Shown here: piece after piece, positions 44,411 through 53,439 of the stretch
Layout of the letters: each line of letters starts with the position of its first letter
Numbering within the stretch: the stretch's first letter is position 1
From: Puia sp.
GTDB taxonomy: Bacteria > Bacteroidota > Bacteroidia > Chitinophagales > Chitinophagaceae
DNA: 64,000 nucleotides
Direction of reading: 5' to 3'
Assembly (NCBI GenBank): GCA_031292515.1
Contig: JARLGZ010000279.1
Location: 1 to 64,000, forward strand
Position numbers and translations under genes: made by a program
The notes under the pieces: model-generated
What the model saw: the letters and a program-made list of their open reading frames with translations, nothing else
What the model was told of the DNA's origin: nothing
The model's database searches: none

Positions 44411-44418
44411 TATTTTTA
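44411..44418 (+). promoter_or_regulatory. Weak -7-like element for uppP
   Basis: TATTTTTA matches TAnnTTTG except at the last base and lies just after the terminator, 25 bp before the uppP ATG. Confidence 0.35.
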
Positions 44419-44443
44419 CCATTCGAAAACAACCCAGACCCGC

Positions 44444-45241
44444 ATGGATATTTTACAGGCCATCATTCTTGCAATTGTTGAGGGACTGACGGAATTCCTG
44501 CCCGTTTCCTCCACGGCGCACATGAAATTCGCCAACCCCATCATAGGAGTTCAACCTTCCCCGTTTTCCGACATGTTCGAGATCGTGATCCAGCTGGCGG
44601 CCATCGTTGCCGTAGTGGTTGTTTACTACAGGAAATTTTTCGATATAACCAGGATCAATTTCTATCTGAAGCTGGTCATCGCCGTCATACCGGCGATCAT
44701 ATTCGGAGCCCTGTTGAAAAAGCATATCGACCATGCGCTGGGCAATCTCTATTTCATCGCCTGGGTTATGATCGGCGGCGGTATCGTCTTCCTCTTCGTA
44801 GACAGCCTGTTCCGCAATCCCAAGATCAATGATGAAGCGCATATCTCGAAAATCACCGCCTTTAAGATCGGATGCTTCCAGGTACTTTCGATCATTTTGC
44901 CCGGTATCAGCCGTAGTGCCGTAACCATCATCGGAGGCATGAGCCAACGCCTGACCCGGAAGGCGGCCGCGGAATTCTCGTTTTTCCTGGCCGTGCCGAC
45001 CATGATCGCCGCCTCCGCAAAAAGTTTTTGGGACCTTCACAAGACCCATCCCGAGACGCTGAACAATGACAATTATACGATACTCCTTATCAGCAGCCTG
45101 GTAGCTTTCCTGGTGGCGGTTTTTGTCATTCGCTATTTTATAGACTTTCTAAAAAAATACGGTTTCAGGGTTTGGGGCTATTACAGGATAGTCGTCGGCG
45201 TCCTGATGCTTATCTTGCTCTGGCGGGGAATCGTCGCATAA
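44444..45241 (+). CDS. uppP: Undecaprenyl-diphosphate phosphatase UppP
   Basis: A 265-residue integral membrane enzyme of the BacA/UppP family that dephosphorylates undecaprenyl-PP to recycle the lipid carrier for peptidoglycan and glycan synthesis; it also gives bacitracin tolerance. Motif 1 is EGLTEFLPVSSTAH (Glu13 and Glu17) and motif 2 is PGISRSAVTI with the conserved Arg. About seven or eight TM helices are spread over the length. The size is standard. It is followed by an MFS transporter at 54 bp. Confidence 0.96.
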   Translation: MDILQAIILAIVEGLTEFLPVSSTAHMKFANPIIGVQPSPFSDMFEIVIQLAAIVAVVVVYYRKFFDITRINFYLKLVIAVIPAIIFGALLKKHIDHALGNLYFIAWVMIGGGIVFLFVDSLFRNPKINDEAHISKITAFKIGCFQVLSIILPGISRSAVTIIGGMSQRLTRKAAAEFSFFLAVPTMIAASAKSFWDLHKTHPETLNNDNYTILLISSLVAFLVAVFVIRYFIDFLKKYGFRVWGYYRIVVGVLMLILLWRGIVA

Positions 45242-45295
45242 GACCCGGGTTGGCCGCACAAACCTACAGAGGACCCAGCTATAAATTATTTTGAA

Positions 45296-46783
45296 ATGTA
45301 CACTGCTTCCAGGAAAGTTATTAACGGATGGGCCATGTACGACTGGGCAAACTCGGTATACAACCTGGTCATCACCACCACTTTCTTCCCCATCTATTTC
45401 ACCGCCGCCACAAAAGAAAGCTTCCACAGCGAGATGATCCCTCTTTTCGGACGGAAATTCGTAAACTCTTCCATCTATAGCTATTCCCTTGCGGCGGCTT
45501 ACCTGCTGATTTCCTTGTTTTACCCGATCCTCACTTCCGTTGCCGACACAAGAGGCAATAAGAAGAATTTCATGCGCTTCTTTTGCTATATGGGAGCAGC
45601 CGGCTGCAGCGCCTTGTTTTTTTTCAAAGGGTCCAACCTGGCATGGGGAATCCTGGCGTTTATATTCGCGTCCATGGGATATGTGGGCAGCCTGGTATTC
45701 TATAACGCTTATCTGCCGGAAATAGCGGCGCCGGAGGACCAGGACCGGGTCAGCGCCAAGGGATACGCTTATGGATATATCGGTAGTGTGTTGCTGCAAC
45801 TCCTTGGCTTTGTCCTGCTGCTGTTGATGCCAAAAAATCAATTCCTCGCCCTGCGCCTCAATTTCCTGATGGTGGGACTGTGGTGGGCCGGGTTCGCCCA
45901 GATTACATTTGCCGTGTTGCCAAAGCCTGACCGTACCCGGCTAAAAAAAGTGAATGTATTCACCGACGGGTTTGCCGAAGTGAAAAAAGTCTTCCGGGAA
46001 GTCAAACGCATGCCCATATTGAAGAAGTTTCTGCGCGGATTCTTTTTCTATAGCATGGGCGTTCAGACCGTGATGCTGGCAGCTTCCCTGTTTGGCAGCA
46101 AGTTACTCCACCTGGAAGACACAAAATTGATCGTCACCATCGTTGCCATCCAGCTGGTAGCAATCGCCGGCGCCATTGCCATGAGCCGCCTCTCCACACG
46201 CTACGGGAACATCAGGGTATTGATGGGGGTCGTCATGTTCTGGATACTTATTTGCATAGCCGCCTATGAGACAGCCGATTTTGCCGATCGTCTCAAACCT
46301 TTTTATGACAGGATCGAGATCCTGAAGGAACAAAAGGAGACTTTGGAAACCGGAAGGCAAAAAACGGAAGCAGAAATATCGCCGGCAGCCGTCTCCTATG
46401 AAACACAACTGGGAAAGATCGAAGGCGAAATCTCCACGCTTAAACTCGAACTGGCGCCCAGGCAGACGCCCATCGAATATTCTTTTTATGCCCTGGCGCT
46501 GGCAGTCGGTCTCGTAATGGGGGGTATACAGTCCCTAAGCCGATCTACCTATTCCAAGCTCATGCCCGAGACAAAAGATACGGCCTCCTATTTTAGTTAT
46601 TTTGACCTCACCGAAAAGATCGCCATCGTCATCGGGATGTTCTGTTTTGGATTCATAGACGATATGACCCACAGCATGAAAAATTCAATCATATCCCTGA
46701 CCGTTTTTTTTGTAATCGGCCTGGCCTGGCTCTATTCAGCCCTCCTGAAACAAAGGCAGGCAGCCATACCGGTGCAGTCTTAA
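45296..46783 (+). CDS. MFS transporter, UMF1/Atg22-like family, with coiled-coil loop
   Basis: A 495-residue major facilitator with about 12 TM helices. The start MYTASRKVINGWAMYDWANS and the downstream FFPIYFTAATK are the signature of the UMF1 family, related to the yeast vacuolar amino-acid effluxer Atg22. A hydrophilic loop at about 328-390 (DRIEILKEQKETLETGRQKT, then IEGEISTLKLEL) has clear coiled-coil heptads and seems to be an extra relative to typical members. Substrate unknown, with amino-acid or metabolite export a family-level guess. The next gene, a metallo-hydrolase, starts 33 bp after it. Confidence 0.88.
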   Translation: MYTASRKVINGWAMYDWANSVYNLVITTTFFPIYFTAATKESFHSEMIPLFGRKFVNSSIYSYSLAAAYLLISLFYPILTSVADTRGNKKNFMRFFCYMGAAGCSALFFFKGSNLAWGILAFIFASMGYVGSLVFYNAYLPEIAAPEDQDRVSAKGYAYGYIGSVLLQLLGFVLLLLMPKNQFLALRLNFLMVGLWWAGFAQITFAVLPKPDRTRLKKVNVFTDGFAEVKKVFREVKRMPILKKFLRGFFFYSMGVQTVMLAASLFGSKLLHLEDTKLIVTIVAIQLVAIAGAIAMSRLSTRYGNIRVLMGVVMFWILICIAAYETADFADRLKPFYDRIEILKEQKETLETGRQKTEAEISPAAVSYETQLGKIEGEISTLKLELAPRQTPIEYSFYALALAVGLVMGGIQSLSRSTYSKLMPETKDTASYFSYFDLTEKIAIVIGMFCFGFIDDMTHSMKNSIISLTVFFVIGLAWLYSALLKQRQAAIPVQS

Positions 46784-46816
46784 AAGACTCAGGGATAAGC
46801 TTAAAAATGCAATCGC

Positions 46817-47674
46817 ATGCAACTCTACACAATCGATACAGGGCTTTTCAAACTGGACGGAGGCGCCATGTTCGGCGTCGTCCCGAAGACCATCTGGAAC
46901 AAAACCAATCCTGCGGACAGCAATAACCTATGCTCCTGGGCCATGCGCTGCCTGCTGGTAGAAGAGGGGGACAGGCTGATCCTTATCGATACAGGGATAG
47001 GCAACAAACAGGATGAGAAATTTTTCAGTCATTATTACCTGCACGGAGAAGATACGCTCGACGGATCGCTGGCAAAGCAGGGCTTCCATCGCGACGATAT
47101 CACCGATGTATTGCTGACGCATCTTCATTTTGATCACTGCGGCGGTAGTATCATCCGGGAAAACGACAGACTCACGCCCGCCTTCCAAAACGCCGTTTAC
47201 TGGAGCAATGAACGGCATTGGGAATGGGCAACCCGGCCTAACGAAAGGGAAAAAGCATCCTTCCTGAAAGAGAATATCCTGCCGATAAAAGAGAGCGGGC
47301 AACTGCGGTTCATCCCCGAAGCAGCCGCGGGAGCCCCCGGCCCTTCATCCATCGTTCCCGGTCTGTCAATACGTTATGTCTACGGCCACACCGATGCAAT
47401 GATGTTGCCCCAGCTGCAATACAAAGGCAGGACCATCGTCTTTATGGCCGACCTGCTGCCTTCCACAGGACACCTTCCCGTCCCTTATGTGATGGCTTAT
47501 GATATGTTCCCCTTGAAGACCCTGCAGGAGAAGAAATCCTTTCTCGAAGAATCGCTCCGGGAAAACACGATCCTGTTCTTCGAACACGACCCGGAAACGG
47601 AATGCTGCGATCTTCAAATGACGGAGAAAGGGATCCGTCCGGGCAGAAGTTTTAAACTGTCTGAACTCAAATAA
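46817..47674 (+). CDS. MBL-fold metallo-hydrolase
   Basis: A 285-residue metallo-beta-lactamase-fold protein. The metal site TDVLLTHLHFDHCGG (HxHxDH) lies at about 96-110, with later ligands in YVYGHTDAM (His), FMADLLP (Asp) and LFFEHDPE (His). LLIDTGIGNKQDEKF precedes the site, as in lactonase-like and AHL-lactonase-related hydrolases. There is no signal peptide. The substrate cannot be assigned. It is probably co-transcribed with the MFS gene and convergent with the DUF3108 gene. Confidence 0.88.
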   Translation: MQLYTIDTGLFKLDGGAMFGVVPKTIWNKTNPADSNNLCSWAMRCLLVEEGDRLILIDTGIGNKQDEKFFSHYYLHGEDTLDGSLAKQGFHRDDITDVLLTHLHFDHCGGSIIRENDRLTPAFQNAVYWSNERHWEWATRPNEREKASFLKENILPIKESGQLRFIPEAAAGAPGPSSIVPGLSIRYVYGHTDAMMLPQLQYKGRTIVFMADLLPSTGHLPVPYVMAYDMFPLKTLQEKKSFLEESLRENTILFFEHDPETECCDLQMTEKGIRPGRSFKLSELK

Positions 47675-47724
47675 TCGTTGATCCCGGGAAAAGGCAGACC
47701 ATCGACGGCGCCGGCACGAACTGC

Positions 47725-48528
47725 CTAAAGATCGATCAGCGAACTAAGGGGATATCGGAGGTTCCGGTAACTGATCATGTCTATTTTTACGCTACCCACA
47801 CTAATGGGGCTTTCAATCCTCAAAGGGATATGGTTGCCATCATCACTGACCCATACGGTCATCTTTTCCCCACCTTCGAAGATCGTACCTTTTATCAACA
47901 GGGGCTTGAATTTGATGGCCCGGAACTTGCCGTATTTTGTCTTTATGCTTTCCTTACCCAGATAACGGATATAGATCCTGTAGAGTGTATTGTCCAGGAA
48001 CAGCGAAAAAGGGATGGTATCCTTTGCCTTGAGATTGCTAAAATCAACATTGCGCGCATAGTAAACAGAGCTGACCACGTCCTGTACGCAATCGGGCACC
48101 TTAAAGACACCATCGGTCGTGATCGCCGCATTCGTAGTTTTGTTGAACGTCACATTTTCATACTTCTTATACCCCCCTTCATTCATGTTCCGGATGAACT
48201 TTAGCGGCTGCATGGTGGCGGTATCGATATAGGTTTCATACCGGTCTCTCACCTTGAAGAACTTGTCATAGAAGCTATACGTCTTCCCTTCGCCTACGAC
48301 ATGGTAAACGGGTCTGCCGCTGATGCGCTCCAGGCCGGTATTAAATACGGCTTCGCCGGCGGCAAAATAAGCGCCGGCAAGCGTATAATATACCTTAAAC
48401 GTGACCATCTCACCTGCCTGGAAAGAAGTATTGTGGATGCCGCAAAATCCATCTCCCCCTTCTCCCGCCCGTAAGGGAAACGACAAACCCACCAACAAGA
48501 GGATACAAATCGTAACAAATACTTTCAT
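47725..48528 (-). CDS. DUF3108 family exported protein
   Basis: A 267-residue protein with signal peptide (VFVTICILLLVGLSFPL, cleavage near RAGEG). The mature part is an antiparallel beta-barrel-like fold: FQAGEMVTFKVYYTLAGAYFAAGEAVF, GEGKTYSFYDKFFKVRDRYETY, and a late FEGGEKMTVWVSDDGNHIPLRIE motif, the DUF3108 pattern. Such proteins are periplasmic and of unknown function, possibly lipid-binding. Its ATG overlaps the stop of the upstream flippase gene (ATGA), so the two are translationally coupled and likely work together in the envelope. Confidence 0.88.
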   Translation of the reverse strand: MKVFVTICILLLVGLSFPLRAGEGGDGFCGIHNTSFQAGEMVTFKVYYTLAGAYFAAGEAVFNTGLERISGRPVYHVVGEGKTYSFYDKFFKVRDRYETYIDTATMQPLKFIRNMNEGGYKKYENVTFNKTTNAAITTDGVFKVPDCVQDVVSSVYYARNVDFSNLKAKDTIPFSLFLDNTLYRIYIRYLGKESIKTKYGKFRAIKFKPLLIKGTIFEGGEKMTVWVSDDGNHIPLRIESPISVGSVKIDMISYRNLRYPLSSLIDL

Positions 48529-49487
48529 TTATTTCTGAATAGTTTAATGCTTAAAATTAACAAACTTCCCGCTAAGGCTGGAATGATCAGGTTAATGAGC
48601 CAAATACCGAAGGAAGCAGCAAATATACCCACCGTATTGCCGCTGAACAACTCCATGATCTGAATACTCGCCTCCCAGCGCAATCCCAACTCCGTCAGGA
48701 AAGTAAAAGTAGGCACAATCGCCATTACCAGAAATACAACACTCATGCCTCCCCAGACCTGCGCCCCGGTCAACCCGGTTCCAAATACGGAAAATAACAG
48801 CTGATACTGTATCATGAAAACGGCATACCTCAAAAAAGACAAGAACAAAATACGAATTAAGATGTTCGCCCGGAAGTCTTGTGGTACCTTTATATATTTT
48901 TTATACCTTCCCCAGGCCGGCGACTTGTCCAACAACCCTACCAACCAGGATAGCCGAAAATAAATTATTGTTAAAGCTGTCCACAGGGCGATAACGGTAA
49001 AAAACAAGATAAAGGGATGATCCAGACGCTCCCGGAGATAGAATATACCGGCAACGCCCGCGGTCAGGGTCACCAGGAGCTGAGCAATGCTGCCTGCGAT
49101 CGTCAGGGATATTCCCCGGAGACGCTGACCTTCCGGAATATACAGGATCCGGCCCAGATACTCCCCCATGCGATTCGGCGTGAAGGAAGCGAGGGTAGTA
49201 CCTGTCAAAACAGCCTTAAAAGCATTGCGAAAAGAGATGCGACCGACAGAACCGATCAGCAGTTGCCATTTCCTGGCTTCGATCCCCCAGTTCAGAGGCA
49301 TAAGCAGGACCGCCATTCCAATCTGCCATCGCCGGGGGCCTTCAACAGCCTTTTTTATCTGCTGCAGGGACTGGAGCCAATCCCGCTGACGGCCTATCTG
49401 GCGGTAAATCGAATAAGCCAATACCAGGAATACCAGCGGGCCCAGCACGTAGTTTATAATTAATTTGATATTTTTGTTTAATAACAT
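48525..49487 (-). CDS. Flippase-like membrane protein (LPG synthase TM-domain family)
   Basis: A 320-residue membrane protein with about eight TM helices from the ATG at 49487. Longer frames reach 49556-49559, but the -7 element at 49557-49564 makes those starts untranscribed or too close. Motifs GIEARKWQLL and SFTPNRMGEYLGR are typical of the UPF0104/AglD-like family related to the membrane half of lysyl-phosphatidylglycerol synthase. Members are thought to flip lipids. It is coupled to the DUF3108 gene by a 4-bp overlap. Confidence 0.83.
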   Translation of the reverse strand: MLLNKNIKLIINYVLGPLVFLVLAYSIYRQIGRQRDWLQSLQQIKKAVEGPRRWQIGMAVLLMPLNWGIEARKWQLLIGSVGRISFRNAFKAVLTGTTLASFTPNRMGEYLGRILYIPEGQRLRGISLTIAGSIAQLLVTLTAGVAGIFYLRERLDHPFILFFTVIALWTALTIIYFRLSWLVGLLDKSPAWGRYKKYIKVPQDFRANILIRILFLSFLRYAVFMIQYQLLFSVFGTGLTGAQVWGGMSVVFLVMAIVPTFTFLTELGLRWEASIQIMELFSGNTVGIFAASFGIWLINLIIPALAGSLLILSIKLFRNK

Positions 49488-49556
49488 ACAGGTTGCAACT
49501 ACCCTTTTATCCGATGACACGATCAGAGATCCATAGTAAATGACAAGGCCACCCAT

Positions 49557-49564
49557 CAAAAATA
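49557..49564 (-). promoter_or_regulatory. -7 promoter element (TATTTTTG) for the flippase-DUF3108 operon
   Basis: An exact TAnnTTTG match on the minus strand, giving a leader of about 65 nt to the ATG at 49487. Confidence 0.55.
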
Positions 49565-49573
49565 ATCCTCCTG

Positions 49574-50182
49574 GTGCAAAAGCAATCTAAAATAATATTG
49601 GGAATCGACCCTGGAACCCTTGCAATGGGTTATAGTTTGCTGGCAATCGATGGCAGTAGCCTGCTGCTGCTGGAAATGGGCGTGCTGAAATTATCCGCGC
49701 GTAAAGATCCCTATGAGAGATTGGGACTGATCCATAAAAAAATCACCGAACTGATCGGGCATTACCGGCCACACGATTTCGCGATCGAGGCCCCCTTCTT
49801 TGGGAAAAATGTGCAGAGCATGCTTAAACTGGGGCGCGCCCAGGGGGTCGCCATCGCTACAGCCATGCATGCGGGAATACCCGTTACCGAATATTCCCCG
49901 AAAAAAATCAAACAATCTATTACCGGCAACGGAAATGCCGACAAAGACCAGGTCTGGAAAATGCTGCAGCAGATCCTGGGTCTCCAGGCTACCACCCAAT
50001 ATTCCCAATACGATGCCTCTGATGCGCTGGCAGTCGCATTATGTCATCATTTCCAAAATCAATGGGCAGGACAGATACCCGGTGAAAAAAAAGCTACACC
50101 ATCGCGGAAGACGGCAGAGAAGAAGAACAACGGTTGGGAATCTTTCATCCGTAACAATCCGGGGAAGGTGCGACTTCCGTAA
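49574..50182 (+). CDS. ruvC: Crossover junction endodeoxyribonuclease RuvC
   Basis: A 202-residue Holliday junction resolvase starting at a GTG (49574), since no ATG gives the conserved N-terminus. The four acidic active-site residues are visible: Asp12 (GIDPGTLAMGY), Glu72 (AIEAPFFGKN), and Asp147 and Asp150 (YDASDALAVALCHH). A basic C-terminal tail of about 40 residues (EKKATPSRKTAEKKN) extends beyond the E. coli length and is common in Bacteroidota. The hydrolase gene follows 12 bp downstream. ruvB is elsewhere in the window on the other strand, and ruvA is not seen. Confidence 0.95.
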   Translation: MQKQSKIILGIDPGTLAMGYSLLAIDGSSLLLLEMGVLKLSARKDPYERLGLIHKKITELIGHYRPHDFAIEAPFFGKNVQSMLKLGRAQGVAIATAMHAGIPVTEYSPKKIKQSITGNGNADKDQVWKMLQQILGLQATTQYSQYDASDALAVALCHHFQNQWAGQIPGEKKATPSRKTAEKKNNGWESFIRNNPGKVRLP

Positions 50183-50194
50183 ATCGCTGAACAT

Positions 50195-51199
50195 ATGCTC
50201 AGATACATACTACCCGGCAGTCTCGCATGCAGCCTGTGCCTGCATGCGGTATCCCAGGAGAAACAACTCACAAAGTACAAAGACCCGGTTTTCCCGGCCA
50301 CCACCGTTTGGAAGGATCTGTCTTACGCCGGCCCTGAAATCAGTTCCGGCAAAAAAAGGCCCTCCACACGTTTCGATCTGTACGAGCCGAAGCAGGATAG
50401 TACCTCCTTAAGGCCATTGATCATCTGGATGCACGGAGGAGGCTTTAAATTCGGCTCCAAAGAAGCCAGGGGAATCCGGCTATGGTGTAAAACCTTCTCG
50501 GCACGGGGATATGTATGCGCAGCCATCAACTACCGGATGGGCAGAAAAGACCTGTCATTCAATTTTACGGAATTGGTAGAAAGTTGCTCCAGGGCAGTAC
50601 AGGACGCCAGACAGGCGATCGCCTTTTTTAAAGAGAATTATGCAAAATTCCGGATCGATACCGGCAGGATCGTGCTAGCCGGTAATTCAGCCGGAGGGAT
50701 GATCGCCCTGCAGGCAGTCTATAGCAGCAATGCAGATCTGGCGAAGCTGGCCGGAAACACCGGCGCCGGCCCCGCCATCCTTCGACCCGGAACACTTCGC
50801 CCCGGTAAGCCCGGACCGCGGGAGCCCGCCCAGCCCGCATTCGCCGATCCCTATAACCCGGGCAATGTGGCTGCCGTTGTAAATTTTTGGGGGGGCATCT
50901 TTCGCACCGGTTGGCTTGCCAATGCGCGCGTCCCCATCGTAAGCGTTCACGGAGAAAAAGACGGGATTGTGCCCTACGACCACAAGGGCTTCCCGCTATA
51001 CGGGAGCCTTGCCATTCACCTGAAAGCCGATTCCCTGCATATTCCCAATAGCTTGAAAACCTATGCAGACTACTCCCATGAACTGCAAAAGCATTTCAAT
51101 CCCTTTTTTGTCAGCGACGCCACCGAAAAAAGATGGCTGGAAGCCGGCCAGTTTGCAGCAGATTTTCTATATACCCAACTTTTTGCCGGGAGGCAATGA
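50195..51199 (+). CDS. Exported alpha/beta hydrolase, carboxylesterase-like
   Basis: A 334-residue protein with an N-terminal signal-like segment (YILPGSLACSLCLHAVSQ). Catalytic features: oxyanion-hole motif MHGGGFKFGS (about 83-92), nucleophile elbow GNSAGG (Ser at about 168), an Asp candidate in HGEKDGIVPYD and a His in YADYSHELQK. This is the esterase/lipase fold of the HGGG group. Between strand regions is a Pro/Gly-rich insert (PAILRPGTLRPGKPGPREPA, about 193-212), unusual for the family. It follows ruvC, and its end overlaps the convergent phosphopantetheinyl transferase gene by 33 bp. Confidence 0.85.
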   Translation: MLRYILPGSLACSLCLHAVSQEKQLTKYKDPVFPATTVWKDLSYAGPEISSGKKRPSTRFDLYEPKQDSTSLRPLIIWMHGGGFKFGSKEARGIRLWCKTFSARGYVCAAINYRMGRKDLSFNFTELVESCSRAVQDARQAIAFFKENYAKFRIDTGRIVLAGNSAGGMIALQAVYSSNADLAKLAGNTGAGPAILRPGTLRPGKPGPREPAQPAFADPYNPGNVAAVVNFWGGIFRTGWLANARVPIVSVHGEKDGIVPYDHKGFPLYGSLAIHLKADSLHIPNSLKTYADYSHELQKHFNPFFVSDATEKRWLEAGQFAADFLYTQLFAGRQ

Positions 51200-51874
51200 A
51201 AAAGAATAGGCCACAAACCGGTCGTGATGAGCGAGGGAGACCGGGATCCTTATTTTTCTATCTTCATCCGAAACCACAGGACAGCCGGCGGCGTCTTTTA
51301 TCATCCGCAAGTCATCCCCTGAAAACAACGAATATAGTTTCTGCATCACGAAGGCCCTTACAGACGAAGATTGAGCCGCATACGCGACTTCACCGATCGA
51401 TCGGACACCCCACCAGGTGTGTTCAAAATTTTCCGTTTCGCAAACCACCGCAGCTACCCATTCGGCACGAAGCCTCGATCTGAAATACAACCGGGCAGAC
51501 CCATAAACCACCAGTCCACCATACAGCACTTCCCCGTCGCCGGCAATCCTGCCCCCCCCTTCTCCCCATTCAAAAATACCCGCCTTATCAAAAGTCTCCG
51601 CAGGCAGACGATCCAACCGCCGAACGACGATTTTTGACGGATAAAATACGAGATGGGTATCGTGCCGTTTCAGGTATTTGAACACAGACTCCTTGACCGA
51701 CCACAATAACCACACAAAAGTCACGAAAGACATTTCCCCGATCACTTGGCCATCGTAGAGCGCCCGTTCGGAAACGGAAAGAATCTTTGAATAAAAGGCG
51801 GGGGCTCCCGCACGGGATTGATCGGTGACCTTCAATGCCACAATATCATTACCCGCGCTTTTATTCAGGTCCAT
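51167..51874 (-). CDS. 4'-phosphopantetheinyl transferase superfamily protein
   Basis: A 235-residue Sfp/AcpT-type enzyme that attaches the phosphopantetheine arm of CoA to carrier proteins. The metal/CoA motifs are GNDIVALKV (about 8-16) and WSVKESVFKYLKR (about 57-69). It is the last gene of the minus-strand operon and follows an acyl carrier protein by 25 bp, so its likely clients are the two carrier proteins of this cluster. Dedicated PPTases are common in aryl polyene and flexirubin gene sets. Confidence 0.88.
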   Translation of the reverse strand: MDLNKSAGNDIVALKVTDQSRAGAPAFYSKILSVSERALYDGQVIGEMSFVTFVWLLWSVKESVFKYLKRHDTHLVFYPSKIVVRRLDRLPAETFDKAGIFEWGEGGGRIAGDGEVLYGGLVVYGSARLYFRSRLRAEWVAAVVCETENFEHTWWGVRSIGEVAYAAQSSSVRAFVMQKLYSLFSGDDLRMIKDAAGCPVVSDEDRKIRIPVSLAHHDRFVAYSFSLPPGKKLGI

Positions 51875-51899
51875 ATTTATTTGTTGATTAGCTACCGTA

Positions 51900-52157
51900 C
51901 TAGGCTTTGTGATTCATCTTTTCGAGGATCACGTCTATGCAGTTTTTTATATCGGTCATTTTTTCTGCCGAGTCTAAATCAATTTCAATATCGTATTTCG
52001 ATTCTGCATCTATAATAATATCCACCAGGTTGGCGGAATTGATCTTCAAATCGTGTATAAGGTTGGTCTGTTCCGTAATCCCCGCCAGCAATTCCTTATT
52101 TTCCGTATAAGGCGTAAGCACCTTTTTAAGCTCATCCAGAATTTCTCGTCTATCCAT
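51900..52157 (-). CDS. Acyl carrier protein 1 of the pigment cluster
   Basis: An 85-residue acidic helical protein of ACP size. The phosphopantetheine attachment site is probably Ser41 in LKINSANLVDIIID, where the usual Asp-Ser-Leu is Asn-Ser-Ala, a noticeable change. Helix 2 then reads NLVDIIIDAESKYDIEID. Its end and the start of the ketosynthase operon partner touch (the ketosynthase stop is at 52157), indicating coupled translation. It probably carries chains for the adjacent ketosynthase, dehydratase and reductase. Confidence 0.88.
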   Translation of the reverse strand: MDRREILDELKKVLTPYTENKELLAGITEQTNLIHDLKINSANLVDIIIDAESKYDIEIDLDSAEKMTDIKNCIDVILEKMNHKA

Positions 52158-53428
52158 TATGATTGATTATATTTTGAAAATATTAAACAGGTATTAACAT
52201 CTCCAAATCCAAAATTTGCTTTGGCTACCGTGTTAATCTCTTTTTTGACCATTTCTGTCGGCAGCTTATCGGCGCTTACCATTTTCAGGATTTCAGGATT
52301 GACATCCTCGAGATTGATATTGGGATGTACAAACTGATGCAGGATCTGCAGGACGACGCCAACAGCCTCTATCGATCCTGCCGCACTCAGGCAATGCCCG
52401 ATCATCGACTTCAATGAATTGATCATTGGGAAATCATCGTCTTTCCTGTCGAGCGCCAGGCTCCAGTTCCGGACCTCCTGCGCATCCGCGGCAGTGGCGG
52501 TCAGATGACCGCATATCAAATCGATCGAGCGGGGACTGAGACGAGCATCTCTGAGCGCATCCGAGATGCATTTGACGATTCCTTCGGAACCCGGTGCAGT
52601 CATGGACCCGCCGTTCCGCTGCCCGCCCGAATTCGTACTGCCCCCGGCGACCTCGGCATAGATAGTGGCATTTCGCTGTAATGCAAAATCCAGGTCCTCA
52701 AGGATTAAGGCGCCTGCTCCCGAACCAGGGACAAAACCACAGGCAGAGCTGCTCATAGGACGGGAAGCCTGTTCAGGGTACTGATTAAATTTCCTCGCCA
52801 AAATCCGCATGGAATCAAAAGTACCAAAAATGTAGGAATCTACATATTCGGTGCTCCCCACCAGCATGCGTTTTGCCATGCCCTGTTTTATGTACTCGTA
52901 ACCCATCAAAATCGCCTGCGTACCCGTTGCGCAGGCCGCGGAATTTGTGATCGTCCTGTTACCCAGGGCCAGCCGGGCCGTAATATAGGCTGTTATACCA
53001 CTGATCATAATCTGCTCCACGATCCTCGAACCCAGTTTCCTGGCTTCCTTGATATCTACGCGGTTGATTACATTTTTAACCACTTCCGTGTCGCCTACGC
53101 TGCTGCCGAAAACGCAACCCGTTTCCCAACGCGGCAGATCGCTTTCAATACCATTCCCCGCATCGGTCCAGGCGTCCAACGCGGCCTTTATGCCATATCC
53201 GATGCCCATGGCCTTCAACCCATGAAACGTCGTTTCCGGTATATATTTCTTTAAATCCTCCCATTCAAAAACCGGTTGCCCGGCCACCTGGCAGTTAAAC
53301 CTGAGCTCCTCATACAGAGGCATAAACCTTACCCCCGAAACGCCGTTCCGGATCGAATGCAGAAAATCCGGCACACCCACTCCATTGGGAGAAACGACAC
53401 CTAAACCCGTAATGACGACACGACCCAT
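52157..53428 (-). CDS. Beta-ketoacyl-ACP synthase (FabF-like)
   Basis: A 423-residue thiolase-fold condensing enzyme. Catalytic Cys166 (SAACATGTQA), His308 (GHLTATAADA, replacing the usual HGTxT context) and His345 (MIGHCLSAAG) are all present, so it should be active. The C-terminal Gly-rich loop is partly changed (AKANFGFGDVNTCLIF). It lies between the dehydratase (12-bp gap) and ACP1 in the minus-strand operon. A role in extending the aryl polyene or the fatty precursor of the resorcinol is inferred from context. Confidence 0.9.
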   Translation of the reverse strand: MGRVVITGLGVVSPNGVGVPDFLHSIRNGVSGVRFMPLYEELRFNCQVAGQPVFEWEDLKKYIPETTFHGLKAMGIGYGIKAALDAWTDAGNGIESDLPRWETGCVFGSSVGDTEVVKNVINRVDIKEARKLGSRIVEQIMISGITAYITARLALGNRTITNSAACATGTQAILMGYEYIKQGMAKRMLVGSTEYVDSYIFGTFDSMRILARKFNQYPEQASRPMSSSACGFVPGSGAGALILEDLDFALQRNATIYAEVAGGSTNSGGQRNGGSMTAPGSEGIVKCISDALRDARLSPRSIDLICGHLTATAADAQEVRNWSLALDRKDDDFPMINSLKSMIGHCLSAAGSIEAVGVVLQILHQFVHPNINLEDVNPEILKMVSADKLPTEMVKKEINTVAKANFGFGDVNTCLIFSKYNQS

Positions 53429-53439
53429 TAGTTGTTTGT

